DNA of 64,000 bases from Hymenobacter sublimis (lineage in GTDB: Bacteria > Bacteroidota > Bacteroidia > Cytophagales > Hymenobacteraceae): NCBI RefSeq assembly GCF_023101345.1, contig NZ_CP095848.1:3064001-3128000 (forward strand). Reading direction: 5' to 3'. The notes under the pieces were generated by a model. It did no database searches. It was not told the DNA's origin and saw only the letters and a list, made by a program, of their open reading frames with translations. The translations under genes and the position numbers were made by a program. Of this stretch, positions 1 to 7,687 are shown in pieces. Within the stretch, counting starts at the first letter, position 1, and the number at the start of each line of letters is the position of its first letter.

Positions 1-172
1 TATTTAATTCAGTTCCGAATTCGACTAACATTATATCGGGCTCCTGAAAAAATACCTGTCCGTCAATTTTGATCATCAATTCTCCTTCCAAGTACGCTAC
101 AGCGTATTTAATTTGATCATCAACTGGGCATCTTTGAATAGTAAATTCCAACTTGAGTTCTGTATCTATCAT
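1..172 (-). CDS. Hypothetical protein, partial, low GC
   Basis: The reading frame opens with ATG at 172 on the minus strand and runs off the left edge of the window without a stop. The visible 57 residues begin MIDTELKLEFTIQRCP and end near LVEFGTELN. The fragment is acidic and hydrophilic, with no signal peptide or membrane segment. Its codons are much more AT-rich than those of the genes to the right, which suggests a recent arrival or an accessory gene. It lies just past the terminator of the desaturase gene, so it probably has its own transcript. I do not recognise the family. A small immunity-type or DUF protein is possible but is only a guess. Confidence 0.55.
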   Translation of the reverse strand, partial: MIDTELKLEFTIQRCPVDDQIKYAVAYLEGELMIKIDGQVFFQEPDIMLVEFGTELN

Positions 173-196
173 TGGATTTGAAATATCAGGTAGCTC

Positions 197-242
197 AATA
201 ATAGAAATAGCGGCTTCAAGTAAAGCCGCTATTTCTATTATT
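197..242 (-). terminator. Perfect 20-bp hairpin after the desaturase
   Basis: Positions 197-216 and 223-242 are exact reverse complements around a 6-nt loop, with a GC-rich top (AGCGGCTT) and an A/T-rich base. The hairpin starts 17 nt after the desaturase stop codon, as expected for an intrinsic terminator. The base of the stem supplies the U-rich tail. Confidence 0.8.
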
Positions 243-258
243 GAAACTCTAGTTAACC

Positions 259-1323
259 TTACGCCCTACCCAACTCGCGCAAGTGGGCAACGTGGGAGGC
301 TACGGCGTAGCGCATCTTGGGGTACTCGTTGTACTCTACGCCGAACTCCGCGCACATCTGGCGGATGATTTTGTTCAGGGCGGGGTAGTGCACGTGGGAG
401 ATGTTAGGAAACAGGTGGTGCTCAACCTGGAAGTTCAGGCCACCTACCAGCCAGCTAATCACCTTGTTATCCGTAGCGAAGTTGGCGGTGGTTTTGATCT
501 GATGGATGGCCCACTCGTCCTCAATCTTGCGGGTGGTTTCGTGGGGCACTACGAAGCTGGTGTGCTCTACCGTATGCGCTAGCTGAAACACGATGCTCAG
601 GGTGAAACCCGCTACGGCCATGAATACCAGGAAGCCTACTAGCCAGCTTACCACGCCTACCATATAAATAGGCAGGGCCACGAACAGCCCCAGGTGCAGC
701 ACTTTAAAGCCCCAGAACACGCCCTGGTCCGAGGCCGTCATTTTCTTGATGGGCATCTCCCCGATTTTGCCGCGGAAATACTTCTGATAGTCCATGTAGA
801 AAATCCAGGCGATAAAGAGCAAGGCGTAGAAAAACCAGAAGTAGAGGTGCTGGAAGCGGTGGAGCTTGCGACGGGGCTGCTCCGGGCTCAGGCGCAGCCA
901 GGGCTGGGCGTCGAGGTCGTCGTCCACACCTTCCACGTTGGTGTACATGTGGTGGATGAGGTTGTGCTTGGCGTTCCACATGTAGGAGTTGCCGCCCATT
1001 ACGTTCAGGGTAAACGCGGCAAACTGGTTCATCCACTTTTTCTTGCTGAAGGAACCGTGGGCCCCGTCGTGCATGACGTTAAAGCCGATGGCCGCTCCAA
1101 TAAAGCCCAGCAGGGCGCATTCAGCCACGCCTACCCAGGCAGTGGGCGTCCAGAACACAAGATGCAGGTAAACGGCTACAAAAGCGGCCGTTAGCAACAC
1201 TGCTTTGAAGAACAGGGTTTTACCTCCCGTAGTGGATTTGCCAGCCTCGGCAAAGTAGGCGTTGGTGCGGCGCTTCAGTTCCTGGTGAAAGGAGCGGGAA
1301 GCCGCGAATTTGGGTGCTTGCAT
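259..1323 (-). CDS. Membrane fatty acid desaturase
   Basis: This 354-residue protein is a di-iron acyl-lipid or acyl-CoA desaturase of the FA_desaturase family. It should insert a cis double bond into membrane fatty acids, probably for fluidity control. The histidine boxes are visible as HDGAHGS (85-91), HNLIHH (120-125), a further HTVEH (250-254) and QVEHH (299-303). Hydrophobic stretches at about 40-60, 66-84, 160-178 and 207-245 fit a four-helix membrane core. The ATG at 1323 is preceded by a TAnnTTTG box, which supports this start. A perfect hairpin follows the stop codon, so it appears monocistronic. Substrate and regiospecificity cannot be read from the sequence. Confidence 0.93.
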   Translation of the reverse strand: MQAPKFAASRSFHQELKRRTNAYFAEAGKSTTGGKTLFFKAVLLTAAFVAVYLHLVFWTPTAWVGVAECALLGFIGAAIGFNVMHDGAHGSFSKKKWMNQFAAFTLNVMGGNSYMWNAKHNLIHHMYTNVEGVDDDLDAQPWLRLSPEQPRRKLHRFQHLYFWFFYALLFIAWIFYMDYQKYFRGKIGEMPIKKMTASDQGVFWGFKVLHLGLFVALPIYMVGVVSWLVGFLVFMAVAGFTLSIVFQLAHTVEHTSFVVPHETTRKIEDEWAIHQIKTTANFATDNKVISWLVGGLNFQVEHHLFPNISHVHYPALNKIIRQMCAEFGVEYNEYPKMRYAVASHVAHLRELGRA

Positions 1324-1348
1324 AAGGGGTGGTCAAGAAGAACGAAGA

Positions 1349-1356
1349 CAAAGATA
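1349..1356 (-). promoter_or_regulatory. Bacteroidota -7 box for the desaturase
   Basis: The minus strand reads TATCTTTG, an exact match to the TAnnTTTG consensus, 25 nt upstream of the desaturase ATG. No TTTG -33 element is seen at the usual 19-nt spacing, so only the -7 half is supported. Confidence 0.55.
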
Positions 1357-1504
1357 CCGGTTCAGGTTTCCTCTTCGGCGTTTGGGGTAGGAAAGGCGGG
1401 ATTTTGCACCACCATGATTGGCTCGTTTGCGGGAGGCGAGGTGCCCTGTTCGCTGGGTATGCAGGGCCGCGCCACCTCTGTAAGCCCAAGCAGATGCGCT
1501 TCGT

Positions 1505-2773
1505 TCATTTCCGCACCAGTTCTGCTTTACCAGCAAGCGGTAAATCCGGCTTTAGCAGGGGTCGTAACGCGGATACGGGTACAAACACCCGAATTTCTCC
1601 TTGGGCAAACGACGCTACCTCATAGGGCGAGTATACAAACACGGCCCCGCCGCTGGTCAGGTACACGTTGCGGGTAACGGGTAGCGTGTTCTCAAACAGT
1701 ACCTCCGAGAGCGGTTGCCCTGGCCTCAGCCCCAAAACTAGGCGCGCGTAACGGCCTAGCAGCTGCTCTAGCTGGGCCTCGGTGCCAGGAAGAAAAATGT
1801 CAGGGTAGCGCAGGGTGCGGCCGGTGCGAGTATCGTAGCTGCAAACGGTGGTAGCGTAGTTACCGTGGGCACCGCCGCTGTAATCATACCTGGCATACCC
1901 GATGCTGAGTAAAGTACCCTCGTTCCAGAGCACATGGGTGCTGGTTTGCTGCTCGTAGCGGAAGGCAGCCAGCGGGCGGTAGGTGCTAGTATCCGCTTCC
2001 AGTTCGGTTAGCATGGGGCCGGCTTCCTGCTGATAGTCTTGGGTGAAGCTGCTGAGCTGTTTTTCCCACAGTGCGCGTAGAGTAGGCGCCGGGCGGGTAG
2101 TGAGGGAGTCGCCGCGCAGGTCCTGCAGCATGGTGGCCGTTAATGCAGCACGGCTACCACCTGCCACGGGTAGCAAGGCATGCAGCCCTACCCTACCGGT
2201 GATGGTGTCTTCCGGATGATTGGGACGGGCCGGTACGTTGGCCGTGAAGCTGCGCGAAACTAATTGCATACCCAACGGCACATGTATCCGCCGAAGAAGC
2301 ACCGCTTTGCCGGCGCGGGTACCCATTAAATCGGGGCCCTGAAAGGCAAGCTGCCAGCGCGGCCCCTCCTGATGTGGCGGCATTACTTCCGCACTCATAT
2401 CCTGCAGGGTAAGACTGTCGGTGGCGGCTGACCGGTTGCCTATAACCTCGTACGGGCGTCCATCGGCGGCGGAATAAAAGCCGACAAGTCGACTGGGCGA
2501 GGCCTCCCCCAGGCTTTCGGGTAAGCATTGTAGGTGCAGGGTGATGCTGTCAGAGGAGCCGGGCAGCACGCCCCTATACTGCCGGTACCAGGTGCCCGGC
2601 GAATCAGTCGGCTCGGCGCTGCCAGCCGCTACGGGCGACTTGGCGGTAGTGGTGTGCGCGGCGGAAGTATTGGGGTTGGAATTGCAGCCGGTTAGCAGTA
2701 ACCCGAGGGCGGCGGCGGTGTAAAGTAACAGCCGCGGTAGGGCACGCAGGCGCGGAACAAAGGAGAGGCTCAT
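1505..2773 (-). CDS. Lipoprotein with RsiV-like DUF3298 domain
   Basis: This is a 422-residue predicted lipoprotein. A hydrophobic signal ends in the lipobox LLLTGC with Cys at about 30, followed by a Ser/Thr/Pro-rich linker. The C-terminal half carries the DUF3298 pattern: YSGGAHGNY, a TGRTLRYPDIF strand, a region of paired helices, and a final segment ending EIRVFVPVSALRPLL. In other bacteria the domain occurs in RsiV-type lysozyme-binding anti-sigma factors and in periplasmic proteins. Here there is no N-terminal anti-sigma segment and no sigma factor nearby, so a regulatory role is not supported. It is probably anchored to the outer or inner membrane and faces the periplasm. Both neighbours are separate transcription units. 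Confidence 0.82.
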   Translation of the reverse strand: MSLSFVPRLRALPRLLLYTAAALGLLLTGCNSNPNTSAAHTTTAKSPVAAGSAEPTDSPGTWYRQYRGVLPGSSDSITLHLQCLPESLGEASPSRLVGFYSAADGRPYEVIGNRSAATDSLTLQDMSAEVMPPHQEGPRWQLAFQGPDLMGTRAGKAVLLRRIHVPLGMQLVSRSFTANVPARPNHPEDTITGRVGLHALLPVAGGSRAALTATMLQDLRGDSLTTRPAPTLRALWEKQLSSFTQDYQQEAGPMLTELEADTSTYRPLAAFRYEQQTSTHVLWNEGTLLSIGYARYDYSGGAHGNYATTVCSYDTRTGRTLRYPDIFLPGTEAQLEQLLGRYARLVLGLRPGQPLSEVLFENTLPVTRNVYLTSGGAVFVYSPYEVASFAQGEIRVFVPVSALRPLLKPDLPLAGKAELVRK

Positions 2774-2916
2774 CGGCCCAAAGAACGCAGAATTCGGGCG
2801 GTTCTTACAGGGGTGTGCAACATCTTGGCATCCGTCTATCCTCCACTAAGCCCAAGCGTATGTACAGACATTGTATCCTTTGTACGCTGTTCCTAACACC
2901 TTTCACCTTCTTTCCT

Positions 2917-3783
2917 ATGAGCTACATTAAAGCAGGCCAAGACGCCAACGGCGAAGACGTTAAACTGCATTACATTGACCAGGGCCAGGGCAACCCTATC
3001 GTGCTGATTCACGGCTGGCCCGCTACCTATGAAATGTGGGAATATCAGCTGGCCGAGCTGCCTAAGCACGGCAACCGGGTAGTAGCCTACACCCGCCGAG
3101 GCTTCGGTAACTCCTCCAAAACCTGGGAGGGGAACGATTACGACACGTTTGCCGACGATTTGAATGCGGTGCTGGAAACCCTGAACCTGCAGAACGTAAC
3201 CTTGGTCGGCTTTTCCATGGGTGGGGGCGAAATAGCCCGCTACATGAGCCGCTACGGCGGGGCCCGGGTAGCGCGCGTAGCCTTTGTTTCGGCCATAACG
3301 CCGTTCCTACTCAAAACCGATGATAACCCCGATGGGGCCGATAAATCGGTATTTGACGACATGGTGGAGAATATCCGCAAAGACCGGTTCGATTTCCTGC
3401 AGAGCTTCGGGAAAAAGTTTTTCGGTGTGGGCGTCATCAAACACCCGGTTAGCCAGGCTACCTTGGATTGGATGCAGTCGATGTGCCAGCTGGCCTCGCC
3501 CCGCGCCACGGAGCAGTGCGTATACGCCTTTGCCGCCACCGACTTCCGCCAGGACCTAGCTTCGCTTAAAGTACCGACCCTTGTTATCCACGGCAGCAGC
3601 GACGAAACCGTGCCGCCGAAAAACAGCGGGGAGCGGATGACCCAATACGTGCCCCACGCCCAATTCGTGGAGTACAGCGGCGCCCCGCACGGCCTGTTTG
3701 TAACGGAAAAAGACCGCCTGAACCGCGACTTGCTGGCCTTTGCCAGCGGGGGCACCGTAGGCGGCACATCTGATCAGTACTAG
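2917..3783 (+). CDS. Alpha/beta hydrolase, chloroperoxidase/esterase-like
   Basis: The 288-residue protein has an alpha/beta hydrolase fold close to cofactor-free haloperoxidases and aryl esterases. The oxyanion motif HGW is at 32-34. The nucleophile elbow is GFSMGGG with Ser100. The acid is probably Asp229 in SSDETVPP and the base His258 in APHGLF. The frame is open upstream to 2815, but the ATG at 2917 (MSYIKAGQ) matches the usual start of the family, and the upstream residues look non-coding. The natural substrate is unknown. A strong bidirectional terminator follows the stop, so the gene is transcribed alone and converges on the HNH gene. Confidence 0.88.
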   Translation: MSYIKAGQDANGEDVKLHYIDQGQGNPIVLIHGWPATYEMWEYQLAELPKHGNRVVAYTRRGFGNSSKTWEGNDYDTFADDLNAVLETLNLQNVTLVGFSMGGGEIARYMSRYGGARVARVAFVSAITPFLLKTDDNPDGADKSVFDDMVENIRKDRFDFLQSFGKKFFGVGVIKHPVSQATLDWMQSMCQLASPRATEQCVYAFAATDFRQDLASLKVPTLVIHGSSDETVPPKNSGERMTQYVPHAQFVEYSGAPHGLFVTEKDRLNRDLLAFASGGTVGGTSDQY

Positions 3784-3806
3784 ATGTAGTTTCCGACTGG
3801 AATTAT

Positions 3807-3846
3807 AAAAAAGCGCCCCCGGCTATCCGCTAGGGGCGCTTTTTTT
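3807..3846. terminator. Bidirectional intrinsic terminator
   Basis: An A-run leads into AAGCGCCCC (3811-3819), then a loop, then GGGGCGCTT and a T-run up to 3846. The A and T tracts flank both sides, so it can stop transcription from either direction. It lies 23 nt after the hydrolase stop codon. Confidence 0.9.
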
Positions 3847-3911
3847 ATGTGCCTCAAGCCAAGACTTTCATTATCTGAGGCGCCCATACGGCAGTTCTGG
3901 GTGCACAACTG

Positions 3912-4021
3912 AAAAACGTCATGCAAAGCCGAAGACGAAACATCCCGTGTGCTGAGGTATAAGTACTACTCCCAACCTCAGCACGCGAGATGCTTCGCCT
4001 CCGGCTCTGCATGACGTTCTT
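3912..4021. repeat. Long interspersed palindrome, GTCATGC type
   Basis: Arms 3912-3958 and 3975-4021 are reverse complements over 47 nt with seven differences, all transitions. The arms begin AACGTCATGCA and contain GCGAAGCATCT in the right-hand copy. Read as RNA from the minus strand, six of the seven differences become G-U pairs. It fills the gap between the convergent hydrolase and HNH genes. The rest of the 3784-4113 gap holds only the two terminators. The element belongs to the same broad family as repeats near 6.3, 13.3, 14.7, 16.7, 29.5 and 31.0 kb. Confidence 0.8.
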
Positions 4022-4078
4022 ATGTGGCGTGGAAGGTTAGTCAGTAGCACACACCATTCTGGTACCCTCACTAGGCAC

Positions 4079-4113
4079 AAAAAAACCGGTCAGCCGTTGG
4101 GCTGCCGGTTTTG
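4079..4113 (-). terminator. Terminator of the HNH gene
   Basis: On the minus strand AAAACCGGCAGCC pairs with GGCTGACCGGTTTT, with one bulged base, and is followed by T-rich sequence. It starts immediately after the HNH stop codon. Confidence 0.85.
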
Positions 4114-4608
4114 TTAGTGAAGGTAGGGGTGCCAGTTTTGGTCGAGGGTACCGGCGCTGAGTTTGAGGAAGCCGGTGAGGGTAGGCTTTTTGGGTTGCTG
4201 CCTAATGGTAAGGCCGGCTTCCTGGGGGGTGCGGTGGCCCTTGGCGTGGTTGCACCGCGCGCAAGCCGTGAGCAGGTTAGCCCAACTCGAGTCGCCGCCC
4301 CTACTTCGGGGCAACACGTGGTCCAGGGTCAGGTTTTTCGTGGAGCCGCAGTACTGGCACTCGAAATGGTCCCGCTTCATGACGTTGTGCCGACTCAGGG
4401 CAATGCCCTTGTACGGCACCCGCACGTAGCGCTGCAACCGGATGATGCTGGGCTTGGGAAACGCCTTGCTTACCGTGCGCAACACCCCGTTTTCCGACTT
4501 GGCAATCAGTTCGGCTTTTTCTAAAAACAGAAGTACAAAGGCCTTCTGTACACTGCACAGCGTAATAGCCGTGTAGTCACCATTCAACACAAGCACTTTT
4601 TGGTCCAT
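4114..4608 (-). CDS. HNH endonuclease family protein
   Basis: This 164-residue protein carries a complete zinc-stabilised HNH nuclease domain in its second half. Two CxxC pairs (Cys84/Cys87 and Cys116/Cys119) should hold zinc. The catalytic core reads DHVLPRSRGG (Asp96-His97), then ANLLTAC with Asn111, then CNHAKG. The first 75 residues form a compact N-terminal extension starting MDQKVLVLNGDY. This small stand-alone HNH type is common and conserved in Bacteroidota chromosomes, and its biological role is not known to me. There is no methyltransferase, helicase or phage gene nearby, so a restriction role is not supported. A terminator follows directly. Confidence 0.88.
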   Translation of the reverse strand: MDQKVLVLNGDYTAITLCSVQKAFVLLFLEKAELIAKSENGVLRTVSKAFPKPSIIRLQRYVRVPYKGIALSRHNVMKRDHFECQYCGSTKNLTLDHVLPRSRGGDSSWANLLTACARCNHAKGHRTPQEAGLTIRQQPKKPTLTGFLKLSAGTLDQNWHPYLH

Positions 4609-4717
4609 ACACGCTAAGAAAAAGGAATCTGGTCTGGCAGAAAGCTAGATGATTCTTAGCGTATTAACAATAGCTACCCGGTTTAGTTCGGTAGGCTAAT
4701 GCGGACAGCAAGCCCGA

Positions 4718-5524
4718 CTATTCGTCGGGTAAAATTCGCTTAATCAGGCGGAGCTTGTGGCTGTACTTCTGCTGGTCGCGGCGGAAGATACCGTTGTGGT
4801 CCAAGGGGTCGATGCGCACCTCTCCGCTGGCGTGCAATATCTGTTGGTCTTCCAGCAGCAGGCCCACGTGAATGATGCGGCCCTCAGCGTTATCAAAGAA
4901 GGCAAGGTCGCCGGGGCGGGTTTGGGCCACGAAGTGCACCGGCTGCCCCAAGTTGATTTGCTGGTGGGCATCACGGGGTAGCTGCACCCCAACCAAGCCA
5001 TACAGCTGCTGCATCAGCCCCGAGCAGTCGATGCCGAACAGGGTTTTACCGCCCCACAGGTAGGGTGCTTTCAGAAACGTAAGCGCCATTTTCTGCAGCA
5101 ACCGGAGGCGCTGGTCGACGGGGCCGTGGGGGCCGTGGCCGTTCTGCGGGTTGGTAGCGGCGCCGTTATAAAACAGTTGCCGCTCGCCCAGGCGTAGGGT
5201 CATGCCGTCGAAAAAGGGTAGGCGGGCGCCCAGCGTTACTGGAACGCGGGTGGCCTCGTCGCTTACCATCTGCACCACGTCGAGGGTGCGGGGATGGTCC
5301 TGGGCCTGCCAGGCCTGCAGGTACTCCGCCGTTACGGGCAGGTGCTGCTTGCCATCAATCCAGCCCACATATTGGTCGGCGGCCAGCCGAATCTGCCGCC
5401 ACTGCTCCTGGGCGCGCAAAATGGTATAGCACTCTCCGAAGATAAGCTGGGTGACAATTTCGGCCTTATCGGAAGGTTCGGCTCGTACCGGCACGGCGCT
5501 CAGGGCGCAGATTCCGTAATCCAA
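4718..5524 (-). CDS. NlpC/P60 peptidoglycan peptidase (C40)
   Basis: The 268-residue protein is an NlpC/P60 cysteine peptidase of the YkfC type. These cut gamma-D-glutamyl-diamino acid bonds in muropeptides. SH3-like modules occupy about residues 1-120 (VPVRAEPSDKAEIVTQLIFGE, then a second unit near 95-120). The catalytic domain follows, with Cys167 in FGIDCSG, His219 in IIHVGL and the third polar residue His231 in LHASGE. No signal peptide is seen, which fits cytoplasmic recycling of imported muropeptides. The start is taken at a TTG (5522-5524) because no ATG or GTG precedes the conserved DYGICALS segment. A long palindrome separates it from smpB upstream. Confidence 0.88.
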   Translation of the reverse strand: MDYGICALSAVPVRAEPSDKAEIVTQLIFGECYTILRAQEQWRQIRLAADQYVGWIDGKQHLPVTAEYLQAWQAQDHPRTLDVVQMVSDEATRVPVTLGARLPFFDGMTLRLGERQLFYNGAATNPQNGHGPHGPVDQRLRLLQKMALTFLKAPYLWGGKTLFGIDCSGLMQQLYGLVGVQLPRDAHQQINLGQPVHFVAQTRPGDLAFFDNAEGRIIHVGLLLEDQQILHASGEVRIDPLDHNGIFRRDQQKYSHKLRLIKRILPDE

Positions 5525-5536
5525 GACGGTGAACTG

Positions 5537-5696
5537 GTGAGATGGTGAAATGGTGAGTTGCTGTTCACCATGCGCAGAAGTAGACTACCTACGTGGGTAG
5601 TCGGCTGCTAATATACGGACGCGAAGCTCCCGCTTAATCGGCAACCAGCCAAACATCTATCCAAAAACTCACTGAATCACAATTTCACCATCTCAC
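5537..5696. repeat. GGTGA-type imperfect palindrome upstream of the peptidase gene
   Basis: The arm at 5537-5551 (GTGAGATGGTGAAAT) is repeated exactly inverted at 5682-5696, and both arms continue with degenerate GGTGA words. The right arm ends at the base before the smpB stop codon. The left arm resembles the palindrome at 33236-33324: both contain GTGAGATGGTGAA, TGGTGAGTTG and CTGTTCA. The spacer between the arms shows nothing I recognise. Confidence 0.75.
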
Positions 5697-6170
5697 TTAA
5701 TAATCCCGGGCGCGGTCCATTTCGCGCTTCTGATCTTTGGCTTTAAGGTCGTCGCGCTTGTCGAAAAGCTTTTTGCCTTTGGCCAGGGCAATTTCCAGCT
5801 TGGCAAAGCCCCGCTCATTCACGAACATGCGAATGGGAATGATGGTGAGGCCCTGCTCCTGGTTTTTGTTGGCTAGCTGCTTCAGCTCGCGCTTGTTGAG
5901 CAGGAGCTTGCGGGCACGGGTGGGCTCGTGGTTGTTGTAGGTACCCTCGGTGTACTTGGCAATGGTGAGGTTGTGCACCCACAGGCTACCGTCGGGGTGG
6001 AAAGTGCAGAAGCCGTCCTGAATCTGGACGCTACCCTCCCGGATGCTCTTGATTTCGGTGCCCTGCAGCATGATGCCCGCGTCGTACTTTACTAGGAAAG
6101 CATACTCGTGGCTGGCGCGGCGGTTGAGAATATTGACGCGCTTAGGCGTATCGTCTTTTTTGGTTGCCAT
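5697..6170 (-). CDS. smpB: SsrA-binding protein SmpB
   Basis: SmpB binds tmRNA and brings it to stalled ribosomes for trans-translation. The 157-residue length and the conserved blocks are typical: NRRASHEYAFLVKYDAGIML, GTEIKSIREGSVQIQDGF, the LLLNKREL segment, and the basic C-terminal tail KKLFDKRDDLKAKDQKREMDR that enters the ribosome. The ATG at 6170 gives the standard N-terminus. A near-consensus -7 box (TAATCTTG) lies upstream, and palindromic repeats flank both sides. No ssrA gene is present in the window. Confidence 0.97.
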   Translation of the reverse strand: MATKKDDTPKRVNILNRRASHEYAFLVKYDAGIMLQGTEIKSIREGSVQIQDGFCTFHPDGSLWVHNLTIAKYTEGTYNNHEPTRARKLLLNKRELKQLANKNQEQGLTIIPIRMFVNERGFAKLEIALAKGKKLFDKRDDLKAKDQKREMDRARDY

Positions 6171-6186
6171 AAAACTACTGATTAGG

Positions 6187-6194
6187 CAAGATTA
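6187..6194 (-). promoter_or_regulatory. Possible -7 box for smpB
   Basis: The minus strand reads TAATCTTG, one mismatch from TAnnTTTG, 16 nt upstream of the smpB ATG. No -33 element is evident, so this is tentative. Confidence 0.3.
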
Positions 6195-6247
6195 CGTTGA
6201 TTTCACGGAGGAGGCTGGCCGGAGCAAAGAAATCAGGCGTGCTTACC

Positions 6248-6325
6248 TGTCCTTCCGACGCAGGAGGAATCCGGATTAAGCCGTTGGGTAGTAAACCCAG
6301 ATTCCTCGCTCCGCTCGGAATAACA
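6248..6325. repeat. Interspersed palindrome, GTCCTTCCGACGC type
   Basis: The left arm starts TGTCCTTCCGACGCAGGAGG. The right arm, read on the minus strand, is TTATTCCGAGCGGAGCGAGG followed by AATCT. The arms can pair imperfectly. The left arm is nearly identical to the start of the repeat at 14639. It separates the minus-strand tsaD and smpB genes. Confidence 0.7.
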
Positions 6326-6345
6326 ACCCTTTCTCCCGGGCCGGG

Positions 6346-7353
6346 CTACGCCAGCTTCAGGCGCGGATCGGAGCTGACGAGCTGGTCGGCAAAGTCGCCG
6401 GCCTCGTACTGAAACTGGGCCGTCATAGCCACCATGCCAGCGTTATCGGTGCAGTACTGAAAGGCCGGAATGAACACCTGCCAACCCTGGGTGGTAGCCT
6501 CATCCTGCAAGGCCTGGCGCAGGCCGCTGTTGGCGGCTACCCCACCGGCCAGGGCAATCTGGGCCAGGCCTTGGTCGTGGGCGGCGCGGCGTAACTGGCG
6601 CAGCAGGGTTTGGATGATGGTATGCTGGATGCTGGCGCAGAGGTCGGGCAGGTTTTCCTGGATGAAATTGGGGTTCTGAGCGGTTTCCTTTTTCAGGAAG
6701 TACAGCACCGCCGTTTTCAGCCCGCTAAACGAGAAATCGTACCCGGGCATAGCCCCAACTGGGAACGGAAAGCGTGTCGAATTTCCTTCGCGGGCCAGCT
6801 TGTCTAAGTGCGGGCCGCCGGGGTAAGGCAGCCCAAGCAGCTTGGCCGTTTTGTCGAAAGCTTCGCCGGCGGCGTCGTCAATGGTTTGGCCGATGATTTC
6901 CATGTCGAGGGCGCTACGCACGACTACCAGCTGGGTATGGCCGCCGCTCACGGTCAGGCACAGAAAGGGAAATACGGGCCGGGGCGCGTCAATGAAGTGG
7001 GCCAGAATGTGGGCCCGCATATGGTTCACAGCAATCAGCGGCTTGCCCAAAGCCAGGGCCAGGGTTTTGGCGAACATGCCGCCTACCAACAACGAACCTA
7101 GCAGGCCCGGCCCTTGAGTAAAGGCCACCGCATCAAGATCTTGCTTGCGGATGCCGGCTTTCTGCAGGGCGGCTTCCACCACCGGAATCAGGTGCTGCTG
7201 GTGGGCCCGGGACGCCAGTTCCGGCACTACCCCGCCGTACTGCTCGTGTACTTGCTGGGTAGCCACCACGTTGGAGCGGATTTCGCCGCCGACCAGTACG
7301 GCCGCCGACGTATCGTCGCAGGAAGACTCAATGGCGAGAATGACGGGATGCAT
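6346..7353 (-). CDS. tsaD: tRNA threonylcarbamoyltransferase TsaD
   Basis: TsaD transfers the threonylcarbamoyl group to A37 of ANN-decoding tRNAs, working with TsaB and TsaE. The protein has 335 residues from the ATG at 7353 (MHPVILAIESSCDDTS). The family signatures are clear: ESSCDDT, the metal-binding motif HMRAHILAHF, SGGHTQLV, the segment FDKTAKLLGLPYPGGP, and GGVAANSGLRQAL. The frame is open further upstream to 7461, but that part lies inside a degenerate palindrome and lacks family similarity. The gene diverges from tamB. It is followed by a spacer with an interspersed repeat before smpB. Confidence 0.96.
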   Translation of the reverse strand: MHPVILAIESSCDDTSAAVLVGGEIRSNVVATQQVHEQYGGVVPELASRAHQQHLIPVVEAALQKAGIRKQDLDAVAFTQGPGLLGSLLVGGMFAKTLALALGKPLIAVNHMRAHILAHFIDAPRPVFPFLCLTVSGGHTQLVVVRSALDMEIIGQTIDDAAGEAFDKTAKLLGLPYPGGPHLDKLAREGNSTRFPFPVGAMPGYDFSFSGLKTAVLYFLKKETAQNPNFIQENLPDLCASIQHTIIQTLLRQLRRAAHDQGLAQIALAGGVAANSGLRQALQDEATTQGWQVFIPAFQYCTDNAGMVAMTAQFQYEAGDFADQLVSSDPRLKLA

Positions 7354-7356
7354 GGA

Positions 7357-7521
7357 GGAATTAAAAATGAAGAATGAGGAAGGAAGAACTGGGCTGGCCC
7401 TACGTTGCGGTTGGTAGTGGTGAATGGGAGACGACCACAAGGAATTAAGAAGCATAGACAAGCGCCACCTGCATACAAGTGTCCGCCATCTTCAACTCTT
7501 CATTCCTAATTCTTAATTCCC
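7357..7521. repeat. AATTAAnAATGA-type imperfect palindrome
   Basis: The sequence from 7359 reads AATTAAAAATGAAGAATGAG, and 7492-7521 is an imperfect inverted copy. Both arms are built of degenerate GAAT/AATTA words. Unlike most repeats here it lies between divergent genes (tsaD and tamB), so it is not simply a terminator. Nothing else is recognised between the arms. Confidence 0.6.
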
Positions 7522-7639
7522 TTCAAAGGTCGGGGCAAAACACCACATTGCCGCTTTCCGGCGTTTTACGTTAACCCTGGCCCCGCTGGTAACGTTTTTG
7601 CGCGGGGCCAACTTGCCAGGCAACGGTCGGGGTGAACCC

Positions 7640-7647
7640 TGTATCTT
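7640..7647 (+). promoter_or_regulatory. Bacteroidota -7 box for tamB
   Basis: TATCTTTG matches TAnnTTTG exactly and lies 40 nt before the GTG start proposed for tamB. A TTG lies upstream but with a spacer longer than 19 nt. If the box is used, the first in-frame ATG at 7598 would be outside the transcript, which favours the GTG. Confidence 0.55.
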
Positions 7648-7687
7648 TGCTTCGGGCTGCCCTTCGCTTCTCCTGTTTCGCCTGTCC

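Noticed and set aside
1505..2773. Anti-sigma factor RsiV for the DUF3298 lipoprotein
   Set aside because: It has a lipobox instead of a cytoplasmic anti-sigma segment, and there is no sigma factor gene beside it.
3912..4021. A CRISPR array or tRNA in the repeat-rich gaps
   Set aside because: There are no regularly spaced identical repeats with unique spacers and no cas gene. None of the stems forms a cloverleaf with a T-loop or acceptor end.
4114..4608. A restriction or phage-defence system around the HNH nuclease
   Set aside because: No methyltransferase, helicase, TIR, SMC-like or phage gene is nearby, and this small HNH type is a common stand-alone chromosomal gene.
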